64,000 bases of DNA from Limnoperna fortunei (Eukaryota; Mollusca; Bivalvia; Mytilida; Modiolidae). The DNA is taken from NCBI GenBank assembly GCA_944474755.1, contig OX104124.1:5172437-5236436 (forward strand). Direction: 5' to 3'. Shown here one piece after another: positions 10,233 to 20,830 of the stretch (positions are counted from its first letter, which is position 1; each line of letters begins with the position of its first letter). Both the position numbers and the translations under genes were made by a program. Below the pieces are notes generated by a model. The model was given only the letters and a program-made list of their open reading frames with translations, had not been told where the DNA came from and made no database searches.

Positions 10233-11352
10233 GCAACCAGGGATTTTCCTGCTTTTATTTTGGGGCCGATATATGCCCCGTTCCCAAATATGAAAGTGAA
10301 AATTCCCAATTCAGAAGGTTTGTTATCCCGATTCAAAAAATAAATTCAATCACGCTAAGCCGAAATATTTCAAAGATCATCAAAATCGCGAACATAGGTT
10401 TATAATTACTGTTCCCAGTATCTTTAATAACGGCAACCAGTTGTATATTAGAGCTTGCTTGCTTTATAACAATAGGCATATTCCAGTACAATATATAGAA
10501 AACACCTCTGATTTCGTAAGTCGCAGAACTTTGTTCAATAATATGAAAGATAATTGTATGTCGCAAATAACACAAATTACTTTATATTTACGGATGTCCA
10601 GTATTATGGGCTGGTTTCTTGGTTAAAAATAGCATGTCTAGAAAAGAATAAGTCAGAGGAAAACATTTGGAATAAAGCGTGACCCTGCAGTAACGTTCAA
10701 AATGGCATTACACAACGTGAAATATTAACGAAAGGGAAGGATGGTGCATTCTATCAAAACTAGGAAATTTTGTTTAAAAAAAATAAGAAATTAAATATTG
10801 ACCGGAGCCTTGATGAATAGAAAATCATGATTTTTCTTGCACTGATTGACCCCATCCATTATCAGCATTTAACCGACTCTTTCATTCGATTACGAACTAA
10901 AAGCCTACGCAATGCACATTTTTAGAGTTTAGTATATCTGATTTAGTTCTTATCCAGTCATTTATTAAGACCACAGAACAAACGAGAGTGAGAGTGAAAG
11001 TAAAATCTGATGTTTGCAATTCAGTTTCTAATCAATTCCACCAAGATTCCTGGAAATTTGCCTCTGTAAGTATGATGTCAGCACAGTTTGCTACATATGT
11101 AAATTTTGGTAACTTTTTCCAAACTCTTTATAAAAACTTATTTGTATTTGTCAGTTATGGGGTCAGGCTTTTAGATTCCATCTTGTCATTAATGACTAAT
11201 TAACAGACAAGAAACATTTTCATTAAAAACACTGATATTTTTACTTTATTCATATTTAAGACTTTTCCCAATTGTGGCGTTTACGTCGTAATTTTCCCAA
11301 TTAACAGGGGGCCCAGGCCCCATTTGAAAAAAGGTAGGAAAATCCCTGGCAA
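10233..11352. mobile_element. Foldback-like region with long imperfect inverted arms
   Basis: The left arm begins GCAACCAGGGATTTTCCT and includes GGGGCC...GCCCC. The right arm is its inverted counterpart, ending AGGAAAATCCCTGGCAAC with GGGGGCCCAGGCCCC. Arms are about 90-100 bp with indels, around roughly 900 bp of AT-rich filler. No target duplication or transposase was found, so this could be two inverted copies of one repeat instead of a single element. Confidence 0.45.
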
Positions 11353-13619
11353 CTTTCGTGAAGACTGGTGGTGTAATTGAAGACCAAGTTTACATCGACA
11401 TCTTTCGCTTTACGTTGCGATTTCACCACGAAACAATTGCATGGACTTTAAAATATTATATGATCAAGTTGTTTCTTTGTTTGAGTTTCACTTAAATAAA
11501 AAAAGGATGATTTGTTCTGCTTTATGGGACGTAACCTGATATCGACTTAAACTTTCCCGTGGTGGTTGTCTGCCATATTGAAAATGAAGCCGCTCATGTG
11601 ATGCAAAATACTTTTCTATCGTCTTCATGTTTGTTAGAAGCAAACATGGTTTATTTAAAGGCAACATAAAGTGTGATGTTTTTTTTATTTTGCCTTTTAT
11701 GTTATATCTAGGGACGTAACACATGACTCTATTTCTTTCAATTTTTCCATAATTAAAAATAATAAGGGTAATTTCAATTAACGTTTAAACACAAAAAAAA
11801 ACATAAAAATTTGTGGTCGGGGACTAATAAGCAATGGTGCAAGGACAATAAACCCCCACCCAAGTGGAAGAGGTTTTAATTACTAGCAGGGTTCTCACTA
11901 GGATTTTTTTATGGAGAGTCCTGGGACCCACCACTTTTTGAAATGGTGAGTTCCAATCTAGCTTCACGAGTCCATAGAATAGATGAGCCCAGACTATTAG
12001 CCAAGTACACTTCCATTAAAGGTTTTAGCTATAATTTTGAAATCATGGGGCGTGTTTACAGACAAGTAAAATGACATAAATTTTTCATGTTTCTCTATTA
12101 ACATACACGTTCGTATCTCAGTTTTCTTATTGTAATAAAAAAGTGTGTAAATTTCACCACTGATATTAGTACCAGAACCGACTTTTTATAAATATAAAGT
12201 AAATAATGTATGAATAAAAATGTAGCATAATATATTGTTAACAGCAACCTTTTCTGAATGAGAATCATTCATGTTTGAATATTTAAAAAGTATCTAGTAA
12301 ATAAAAATCTTCCTAATGCTTGGTGATCCCCCTCCCTCTTTTACATTTAATGAACTCTGCAAAGCCCTCCTCATACCTTTTTAAAGCTGGGTAAATGGTG
12401 ATCTTCTTACGACAGAACCAGATTTCATAACTTCTTACAACCGAACCAGTAGAAGTGCACTTGAAAAGGGGGGTTGTCACAGTTTCCGGTAGACTTGGTC
12501 CACGTCCCTTCCTAATAAAGGGAAAATACTGAATAAAATGGATTTTTTCTGTTTTTTAGCCAAGTGGGGGGATTTTTTAAAGATCATAAGGACTTAAGAC
12601 ATCGAGAAAAAAATAGAAACCATATGTTTTTCTGAAAGATTAGGTTCTCTGTTATCCAATAATACCACATAATATGATATGTTCGAAACGTGCCTGACTA
12701 GTCAAGTAAATTTTGTGTCTGTCCGGTAGTCTAGCAATTTGATCGGACCAAATGTCCGGTGTCAGCATGCCACCTTATTTTGTGTTTTTCACTCATTGAA
12801 CTGCTTCTGTCATGTTTTAGTTAATCAAGATTTGTAATATTTAAATATTCATCTCCCCCCTAAAAGTCCAAGTGCGTCAAAAATTTTTCGTAGGAATTTT
12901 TTTTCTTTCATGTGACATTTATGGCTACTCAAAAATCAAAGTGGTGTAGATGAGGGGTGCACGGGGGTTATTGCAGTCCATATGTACTATAACAATAGAT
13001 TCACGGTAAGCAATTATCAAGCATTCAAAACAGCAAAACCACTGACCTGGTCAAAATACCCATCCCCGCTCCCCAACCCTTCAGCCAATGTACACCCGCC
13101 GTTTTGAAATGTGACAGAATTTTCATTTTGATAAAGTGATTTTGCATACTCAATTTTGACCTTGCTTTGAACGGAAGTGTACGTTAGGATAATTCCATTG
13201 TTGTCTTTTCAAAATCCTTCAGGTAATGTCGTCTTCAGTTGAGGCGGGAAAAATCTTGCGGTTTGTCCAAATACCATTGTACATTACGAAAGCAGACAAA
13301 CGTTTGTAAACAACATTCAGTCTTCACGCTAAACTTTTTTGGTCACAGGCCAATTGGGCCTGTACCTACAGAAGTTTACAGGCCCACAGGAAAATTAACA
13401 AGCCCGAATATTTCATAGTAAATTTTAGGGTGTAAATGCTAAGAAATATTCAATAAAGTGGCAGTAAAAATCAATTAAATTAAATAGTTTTCAGTCATTT
13501 ATTCTCTCGAAAATGACATTAGTATTGTCTCTCAGGGAATAGAACAAGAGGAACTTGCTTTATCAACAAGTGTTGGTATATGCAATTTTATATTTATATG
13601 CGTTTATCTTAAGCAGTTT
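11353..13619. other. Repeat debris, no gene seen
   Basis: Holds single transposon-like ends: CAGGGTTCTCACTAGG at 11888 and a short palindrome ACAGGCCCAATT-type near 13345. It also has a TCCGGTA...GGACCAAATGTCC block at 12720-12760 resembling 10160-10215. No open frame with a recognisable domain. Confidence 0.5.
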
Positions 13620-13821
13620 AACTTAAAATTATTGATAAGTACTACTCAATGAAAGACCCAAACACGCAGTTTTGATTAACTTCTTTTATCCCACATTTCC
13701 ATAAATATTCAACATTACAATGAAAAAGAATCAACTCAGGGTTCGACATTAATTTTTTTATTTACTTGTCCTTTCGGACAAGTGGTGTAAACAGTTGACC
13801 TGTCCGAAATTTACATTCACT

Positions 13822-14704
13822 CAGCGGTCGCGTTAACGCGAATATTTGCGTTTTTCACGCAAAAATTTTGGTGCCCACGCAAAATTTCATGACCCATGCG
13901 TTATCGGCACGCAAATTATTTTAATGTGTGAACGCAATTTTGGTACCTATTTTCCCCACATTGTACGGAAATAAATCATTTCATACCCGTTTAAAATTTT
14001 TTTAATTGTTTTACGTAATTTCCGGTCAAAGACTTTCAGAAAACATGGCATCAAAGTCATCCCAAAGGTCACTTAAAGACTTTTTGAAAAACAGTGCATC
14101 CAAAAATACTACATCTAATTCGGATATAAATAGAACAATCGAATCAGAGGGATCATCTCAAAGCAATGAACCACCGGCTAAAAAATCGAAAATGAAATAA
14201 ATGTGTATGTTTTAACAGTTTCTTCATATGGGATGTAAATAATCTTCGAAAAACACAATTGTCAAATAAAATCAAAACCAATAAAATCATGTATTTTCTC
14301 ACATATTAAAATGATTTCAAACTTGCTGATTTGCCAAGCTTTCAGTAATCGTAAATTACTTTGAGCTGGCCCCTCTAAATAACCAAGGATCAACCAATCA
14401 AATCCATTTATTCTGTTTCAAGACCTTGACACTAGAATAGTTTTTACAAAAAATGAATGACCGATCTTTTCGAAATTTTATCTTTAAATATTGATTTCTA
14501 ATCACGCAAATGCTTTAAAACGGTGAGATCGTCATTGTTTGTGGATAAATGCACTCTACAATTACCTAAAACACAAGCTAATAGCCATTTAAGCCAAACT
14601 ATATACATAATGCATTTCACGCAAATTTTCGTAACTGGCACGCAATAAAAAAGTGTCAGTGCGTTTTTTACACGCACAATTTTTCTAACCTAGCGCGACC
14701 GCTG
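13822..14704. mobile_element. Nested CAG-ended element with 5-bp target duplication
   Basis: This 883-bp element starts CAGCGGTCGCGTTAACGCG and ends with CTAGCGCGACCGCTG, inverted. TCACT flanks it on both sides (13817-13821, 14705-14709). Both ends carry several CACGCAAATTT-like words (about 13857, 13876, 13908 and the right end near 14618-14690), which look like subterminal transposase sites. It has a small open frame (14006-14200). It inserted into the outer element and is therefore younger. Confidence 0.82.
14045..14200 (+). pseudogene. Short leftover frame in the nested element, PIP-box-like N-terminus
   Basis: From the second Met (14045) the frame reads MASKSSQRSLKDFLKNSA, then a Ser/Thr/Asn-rich stretch, and ends with PPAKKSKMK and a stop, 51 residues in all. 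The first Met of the frame is at 14006. QRSLKDFL resembles a PCNA-binding box (Q-x-x-L/I-x-x-F-F), and PPAKKSK resembles a nuclear localisation signal. Such starts are common in DNA-transposon proteins, often ahead of a BED-type zinc finger. No zinc finger or catalytic domain follows, so I infer that the element kept only the start of a transposase gene. Confidence 0.4.
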
Positions 14705-15004
14705 TCACTTGTCCAAACTTTCTTTCAATATTATAACCTAATAGTACATGTCACTTGCCTTTTATGATTCTCAATTAATTCATTGAATCAAATACATGTA
14801 TGCTGTATTATTGATTTTTTAAAAATATGTTGTTGCATAAAGTAACCAGATTGAAGAGAAAGCTCAGAAGTTACATGCTTATAGTTACATGTAGAGAAAA
14901 ATTAGGATAATTGTTGTAGAAATAGTGAGTACAAAGGCGTAAAAGCCGTACAGCTTACACAAGGGAACCCATTATCTTTTAAAATTGATTTGAATCAAAC
15001 CAGT

Positions 15005-15485
15005 AGTTTAAATTATAGTAGGATAAAGTATCATTGGAAGAAGAGAACAAACAGTTGTATTAACTTTCCGTCTTCTTTTTACAACATAAAATATATCACA
15101 CATTTCAATGAAATGAATCAAATGTCTTAAAGCTGTACAAAAAAATAAATGTTTCTTTGTCATGAATAAGTACACAAGTTGATTGAATTATCAAATGAAG
15201 AAGAACTAGAAGAAGAAAATGGCATAATTGTGTACCAATTATTATGTAATCAATAGAAAAATACACTATTACAAATATTTAAACAGATTAAATGATTGTT
15301 TTAAAGTGACTACCAAATTAACTAATTTATTATGTTTAAATCTTTGCAGTAATCATGATCGTATTTGCAATAACCGACTTCGTATCCTCTCCGGAGACTG
15401 TCCTTTTTTCGTGTTTTCTTTTTACTAGTTTCCTCAAAAGATATATGCACACTGTAAAAGTCATGCAGGAACCAGCTTACAAATG
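15005..15485. repeat. Internal copy of the flanking locus, inside the outer element
   Basis: This stretch is similar to the element's own flanks joined together. Its left part (TTAACT...CAATGAAATGAATCAA) matches 13620-13736, and its right part (AATAAATGTTTCTTTGT onward) matches 15763-16136. It therefore resembles an empty site of the outer element. Similarity is moderate, with many indels. Confidence 0.6.
15336..15388 (-). CDS. Candidate terminal exon, paralogue of the one at 15952 (weak)
   Basis: A minus-strand stretch follows CTCCGGAG and could be joined in phase to the same upstream exon. It would read E-DTKSVIANTIMITAKI and stop. It matches the candidate exon at 15952-16040 in position within the duplicated locus. 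It lies inside the outer transposon, so if real it would be captured host coding sequence. Support is limited to phase and paralogy. Confidence 0.2.
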
Positions 15486-15762
15486 GCGCGTCAACATGAT
15501 AAACATAACGGGGTGACAGAAATACAACGATATCTGATCCAAATGGCTATAAAATTAAAAGGCGATCTAAGGCAACTTCAAAATCGCTTTTAAAGATGAA
15601 CAAGGCAATCAGGACTATAATTTTTAAATTACTAGCCTTTAAGATTGTTACAAACTTTTTACTGGTCCAATCGGACATGTACAAGATAAGTTTTACTTCT
15701 CCGAACCAGACTTTAACCTGTCCCGGGGGATCAGACAGCCGTTAATGTCGAACCCTGCAACT

Positions 15763-16136
15763 GCCACAAGACCGTTAAATAAAATAAATGTTTCTTTGTT
15801 ATTAGTACATAAGTTAATTGAGTATTATAAAGTAGAACTAAGAAGTAGAAAATGGATACATTGTCAAACATATAATATTATGTATTTAATGTAAAATGCA
15901 CTACTTAAAATATTTATACAGATGAAAATTAAAGTTTTTGATAGTTATTACCAAAATCTTGACTGTTTCAATCTTTACAACACTCATTTCAATACCAGCG
16001 GCATCGTTATTTGCAATCTCCGGCCCTATGTTCGTATCCGCTGCGGAAATTCCAATATTTTACTTTTGCTTTGAACTGGTATCTGCTTTTAATTTCCTGC
16101 AACCCTTTACGTTAATTTTACAAGTTATACAGGAAT
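15763..16136. repeat. Flanking copy of the locus duplicated at 15005-15485
   Basis: It shares ordered blocks with the inside copy: AATAAATGTTTCTTTGT, AGAACTA then AGAAGTAGAAAATGG, AAAATATTTA, ATTTGCAAT and TTCGTATCC. It is interrupted on the right by the MITE at 16137. Confidence 0.6.
15952..16040 (-). CDS. Candidate 3' exon of the LRR gene (weak)
   Basis: A minus-strand open stretch lies between acceptor TTCCGCAG and possible donor GTAATA. With the G left by the stalk exon at 19066-19131 it would begin with Ala and read ADTNIGPEIANNDAAG, then IEMSVVKIETVKIL. The phase fits, and a diverged copy lies at 15336-15388. The donor is poor, the protein resembles no domain I know, and there is no transmembrane segment. 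It may be chance. Confidence 0.25.
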
Positions 16137-16523
16137 AGGGGTGAAACGATACAGTTACTCAACGATACGATACATATCGTAGAATTTCTCAACGATACTA
16201 TTACTTACGATACGATACGATACATTCGATCGTTATATACATATTCATTGATTTTTGTGAAACGTATTCATATTGAGATCTATAGATTGCCGGCGGAACT
16301 TTTAATTTAATCACGGCACTACCATCCGCAATCACGTTTTCCTCAGCCATAGCTATGGCGGATTTTTGTATCTTCGCATTGAAGATTTCCGACGGAAAAG
16401 GCTAAAATAATGATGTTTGGTCCCGAACGCGTACCGAATCGAAAATTGACAATTGTGTACCGTACACCGAAATTCACCAAAATACCGTGGATTTTCGGTA
16501 CTTCGGAGTATCGTTTCACCCCT
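16137..16523. mobile_element. 387-bp Mutator-like MITE
   Basis: Perfect 16-bp inverted ends, AGGGGTGAAACGATAC, are flanked by a 10-bp direct repeat ATACAGGAAT (16127-16136, 16524-16533). A 9-11 bp duplication is the habit of Mutator-like elements. The left end carries repeated ACGATACGATAC words. No transposase; the frame at 16410 is not convincing. Confidence 0.85.
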
Positions 16524-16944
16524 ATACAGGAATCAGCTTTACTAAGACCAGTTACAAAATTTTTAGAAGTAATGGGACCAGTTTCATTTTACGTAATCTA
16601 TTATGGTTTTGTTTTTGCAAGAAATTACGATATGGCAAGTTAAAATAAATAAATTATATCCATCTCTGGCAGTTTTTTATTATCAAAATGAAATAACAGC
16701 TTATTTCTTGGCACACACCAGCCGGGTGTCCATAGTTCACAGTTTTAGAGGCCCAAACTTAATTTCACCCGCTGCGGGAATTGGACTACCGGGTTAATTC
16801 GAAGACTTTAGACCCCTTTACAAACGAAAATGGCTGCCTTCCTACAGAAAATTGCTTTAAATCAAAATGAAAATTAAGTCACATTTCAAAACGACGTTTT
16901 AATGGTGGAAAATAATTGTGGATTTCAAAAACTGTAATACGAGA

Positions 16945-17432
16945 AAGATTGATTGATTGATTAATGGTGTTTAACGCCCGAGTAGCAATATTTCAGCTAT
17001 ATTCAGGCGATGAACATGAAATGGATAAAATGAACATGAAATGATGATGAATGAAAATGGGATGGGACACAAGGAAAAATAGGGGTAATGGATTTTAGAT
17101 TGCCACTGGCAAAATGGAGGATGGATAGGGTCGGGCAATTTAGCCTCCTGTAGCGGGTACGAAATCCCTACTCATTGCGAGGAACGTGGCATTTTCCCAA
17201 CACGGTGCACTTATATGGTTTGCGGTCAGGTTTTCCGTATTTATGGCCTGACAACCCCAGCTTGCCAGGGGTACCCCATTCAACCACCTGGGGCACACAT
17301 TCATCCCAGTCGGTCTTTAGGCAAACCGACCTGACACGCCGGTCAGGGTACTGGGCGCTATTTAGTCGCCTTTTATGACAAGCTAGCGCGACTGCGGACT
17401 ATTCTTTTAGCCACCCGGATCCCGCACGGGGC
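16945..17432 (-). mobile_element. 488-bp retroposon (SINE-like), minus orientation
   Basis: It is flanked by AATACGAGA on both sides (16936-16944, 17433-17441). Read on the minus strand it begins GCCCCGTGCGGGATCC, runs through a GC-rich body, and ends GGCGTTAAACACCATTAATC with a (AATC)n tail. The simple-sequence 3' tail plus target duplications indicate retroposition. The same tail type (TTGATTGATTGATT then CAGCTATATTC) recurs as fragments at about 63350-63420 and, inverted, 58600-58700. No clear tRNA promoter was found, so the head may derive from another RNA. Confidence 0.75.
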
Positions 17433-17733
17433 AATACGAGATAGACAAAAGAATCATAAACTTGACCAAATGCTGTAAGCAGTCTTCCATTTTATCAGGT
17501 AAAACACGTCAGACTGAAACGGTAACGTTAACTACAATGAAAACTGAAAGTGGGATAACGGACCCTGGGCAAAAGTATAAAGAGGGCGAACGGACAAGGT
17601 ACCCGAACTGACAGACCCAACCCCACCCAATCAAAAACAAATGGTCATCGCCTTACTTTGATAGGGATTTTTCCAAAAGTTGCATCAATTTTAACACTTT
17701 ATCGTAGAGCTCTCGCAGTCTTCTGAACCCTGT

Positions 17734-17858
17734 AGTCGATTTCACAAAAAGTCGTAAGTGTGAAATCTATCGTAAGTGCTGACGTCACAATGGATTTCCT
17801 TTTGATCTTCCAACACTTACAATAGATTTTACACTTATGAATTTTTGTGAAATCGACT
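17734..17858. mobile_element. 125-bp hairpin MITE
   Basis: It is almost wholly palindromic: AGTCGATTTCACAAAAA... TAAGTGT...AAATCTAT...GTAAGTG on the left, with the inverse on the right ending TTTTTGTGAAATCGACT. CCTGT flanks both sides (17729-17733, 17859-17863), a 5-bp target duplication. Confidence 0.8.
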
Positions 17859-18356
17859 CCTGTTATTAAAAATAAAATAGTTTCTGATCCGATTTTTGGC
17901 GGGAAATACGAGTCTATCTAAATGTAAGTTGCAATACCTTTTCTCCAACAAATTAAATTATCATCTACCTTGAATTCTTTTGTTGCAGAGCATCATATTG
18001 CAATAATATACTTACAGCCTTTTACCCTCTGGACAACATTGGAGGCGGCATCATGGTAAAGCGGTCGCCATATTTGTTACATATTTGTTCGCGCATGCGC
18101 AAATAATATTTTGTGTGAAAAAAGTTTCGTGCCGGGAAGGGGAAAAAAAAGGTAGACTATACACCGTGTCTGAAATGACTGATTGTGGACGGCAAATGAG
18201 ACCATATTTTTTTAGATGTTTTTTATCTGTTTTATCGAAAAATAAGACAATTTATCAAGATTTAGTGAAATGGAAACTGAGGACGTCCTCAGTTGTAAGC
18301 GGAGTCCTCAGTTGAAGGCGTGTATTCTTACTGGAGTCCTCAATGGCATACTTAAA

Positions 18357-18489
<133 letters not shown>

Positions 18490-18500
<11 letters not shown>

Positions 18501-19615
18501 CATACAATTATAAATTGCCTGCGTAAGATATTTTCTGGCATTGGATATTTCGTTATAGTTTTTTGTGGACTAAAACTAGTTAAAGAGCTGAAAAGCATCA
18601 GAAACCAACTGTTTACAAAACAAAGTGTGAGTATTAGTATGATTAAAACACTCATTCAAAATATGCATTAATTGCTTCAAACGAACAATACAGTTTGTCA
18701 AAATTGGACATGGAACGGCTGTGAAATACCATTTAAAAATCAAGACTGAAATAAAAAAAACGTAATATTGAAACACATTATCATAATAGAAAAACAACAA
18801 GGGAAGAACATAATAAAGTTTCTTGTTTAGAAGCAGAGTTGGTTGCTATTAATTGTGCATCAGTCAATATTTACAATACATTGTGTTCTGACAAATTATC
18901 TGCATTGTAAAGCAGAACATTTTCACAGTCGTTATACTCTTCTATTGTAATTGCAGTATAGCTTAATTTATAGTATCTATATTCAGATTATGCTACCGAA
19001 TGTTGTGTTCATTGCATAACTGTCAGACGTGTTAATATTTAATTACTTAAAACCTTATTATGTACCTGTTGTGGCCGGTGTTTTAACTGCTACCTGCTTT
19101 GATGTCGGAGTTGGCTTTTTCGTAGTCGAAACTAATTTAATGAAACAAAATATAATATTATTGTTAAACTTCATGTTGTCAAACTTACTATTCCTAATTA
19201 AGAGTAAATCTTCGGGGCCTGTTTATATCTCTCACATTTTTAAGGTGTGCCGTTATAGTATCTGTTGACATCAATAGCTTGACTCGTTTAAATGTACAAA
19301 CACATTTACATCACCTGATCTTTGTTGACACACCAAAATCTGTGAATTTTGATAAATCATTTGTTGCTATTTATTTGCGAATTTCACACTAGTAGTCTGT
19401 GCTTTGTTTAAGAGTTGGTCCTTGACCTAAACAGCAATTATTCAGACCAAAAAAAAACAAAAATTCAGCATGTCGTTGACTAAATTGTTAAATGGCGTTA
19501 GGTAAGTGAAACAACATCAACGATACCATTGTTTTTGAATGTATTACATGAGTATATCAACATATGTTGTTGCATCAGTACGTTAGAAACCAAATGATTT
19601 CGAAATCTTAAAGAA
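18490..19615 (+). repeat. Diverged segmental duplication, long copy
   Basis: It matches 23325-23790 in two blocks (18490-18900 and 19465-19615). Shared words include GCATCAGAAACCAACTGTTTAC / GTATCAGAAACCAACTGTTTAC-type sequence, ATAATAGAAAAACAACAAGG, TGCATCAGTCAATATT, GACTAAATTGTTAAATG and CATCAACGATACCATTGTT. The middle, 18900-19465, has no counterpart in the other copy and holds a stalk exon of the LRR gene. Confidence 0.8.
19066..19131 (-). CDS. LRR gene: Thr/Pro-rich stalk exon 2
   Basis: This 66-bp minus-strand exon lies between acceptor AAATTAG and donor GTACAT. It starts by completing a Val codon (G+TT), reads STTKKPTPTSKQVAVK then TPATT, and ends with a lone G. It is therefore a phase 1-1 cassette exon, like its neighbour at 22166-22228. 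The Thr/Pro/Lys-rich, repeat-free composition suggests an O-glycosylated stalk between an extracellular LRR domain and a membrane anchor or tail. The sequence shows splice sites, frame and phase; membership in the LRR gene is inferred from strand, order and phase. Confidence 0.55.
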
Positions 19616-19916
19616 TATCTTTTGTTGTTCTGTCGGGTTTCTTTGATTTTAATATTTATTAAGCAAACAAATTAGGAACATACTACGCTTCTCTGTTTAC
19701 CCACCTCATGCAAAAACGACATTTGTATTCAAGGAGCATATGACTCCTCATATTCCTATTAAACGTCCGTTTTATGGACGAAATGACGTTAGATATTATT
19801 GGCTAGTCAGTAATATTAGACAAAATATACGTCAAAAATCGAAAAAATTAAAGCAAAAGTGTGAGGAGAATTAAAGTTAACAGTTAAAGAACTTGAAGTA
19901 AAAAGTTCAACAGTTA

Positions 19917-20722
19917 TATCAACTACGTCAGACGCGCTTACTATAATCAACACTCATAAGTGGCGCTCAAACCAATATTTAAAATCCAAATGAATGATAT
20001 GGTGTAGAGCTTTTATTATAAAAATTCGAAAACGTTATACCAAGTCGGCTAATGATATCTACACCTTGAAAATAGAACACCCTAAACTTAAACAATTTTT
20101 TAACATTTCATGAAAGTAAATTTAGACAATATCATATCAATGAAAGAATTAATATTTTTCCTGTCAGCACCAAAGTGTGACTACTAGGCTAGTGATACCC
20201 TTGGGGACTGTCCACCAGCGGAGGCATCGACCCAGCAAATTAAATGTCATAAAAGATACCATGGTTAATAGAATTTACTACGTCAGACGCGCGTTTCGAC
20301 TAATCAAGACTCATCAGTTACGCTCGAACCCAAACAATATTTAAATTTCAAATGAATGAGATATTGCAAAGCTTTTGTCAACAAAATTCGTTAACGTTAC
20401 GCCAAGTCCGGCTTAGGCTATCTACACCTTGAAAATAGAAAAAAGCTTAGAATTTAAATGATATTTGAAATTTCAGGGCAGTAAATTTAAAGACAGACTA
20501 TATCACTGAAAGAATCCATGATATTACTGTCAGCACCGAAGTGTGACTACTGGGCTCGTGATACCATCGGGGACTACAAGTTCAACAGAAGAGGCATCGA
20601 CCCATGGTTGCAAATAAAATGTCATAAAAGATACCAAGGTTAATAGAGTTTACTTCGTCAGACACGCGTTTCGTCTAATCAAAACTTATCAGGGGCGCTC
20701 AAACGCAAATAATATATAAAAT
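19917..20722. repeat. Three tandem copies of a 360-375-bp repeat with a CAGACGCGCG module
   Basis: Units begin with (A/T)ACGTCAGACGCGC at about 19922, 20279 and 20656 and continue CTAATCAAGACTCATCAG...GCGCTCAAA. Between come TACACCTTGAAAATAGAA, AAGTGTGACTACT(A/G)GGCT and GAGGCATCGACCCA. The third copy is truncated. The same CAGACGCGCGTTT...AAGACTCATCAGTGG module appears in the foldback at 61 kb. I recall this module from mussel DNA; not searched. Confidence 0.8.
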
Positions 20723-20737
20723 CCAAATAAATGATTT

Positions 20738-20830
20738 AATTGGGGTAGGAAGCCGGAGTACCTGGAGAAAACCCCGACCTGCGTAGGAAAACTGGCAATT
20801 TTCGTCAATTAACTTCGAAAGTGTAATTAA
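20738..20830 (-). mobile_element. SINE fragment, minus orientation
   Basis: The inverse of the SINE body at 32006 (GTTTTCTCCAGGTACTCCGGCTTCCTAC, CTGCGTAGGAAAACTGGCAA on the plus strand). Both head and tail are missing. Confidence 0.75.

Larger units (their letters stand above)
13737..15757. mobile_element. Outer CAG-ended inverted-repeat element (hAT-like, 5-bp target site)
   Basis: It begins CAGGGTTCGACATTAA and ends with the inverse (TTAATGTCGAACCCTG). CAACT flanks both sides (13732-13736, 15758-15762). CAGGG-type ends are typical of hAT elements. The usual hAT duplication is 8 bp, but 5-bp lineages have been described, so this is a tentative match. Two notable things lie inside: a second complete element (13822-14704), and a copy of the very locus that flanks the element (about 15005-15485). 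No transposase is visible. Confidence 0.75.

Noticed and set aside
11886..11905. CAGGGTTCTCACTAGG, a hAT-like end
   Set aside because: No inverted partner was found nearby, so no element could be delimited.
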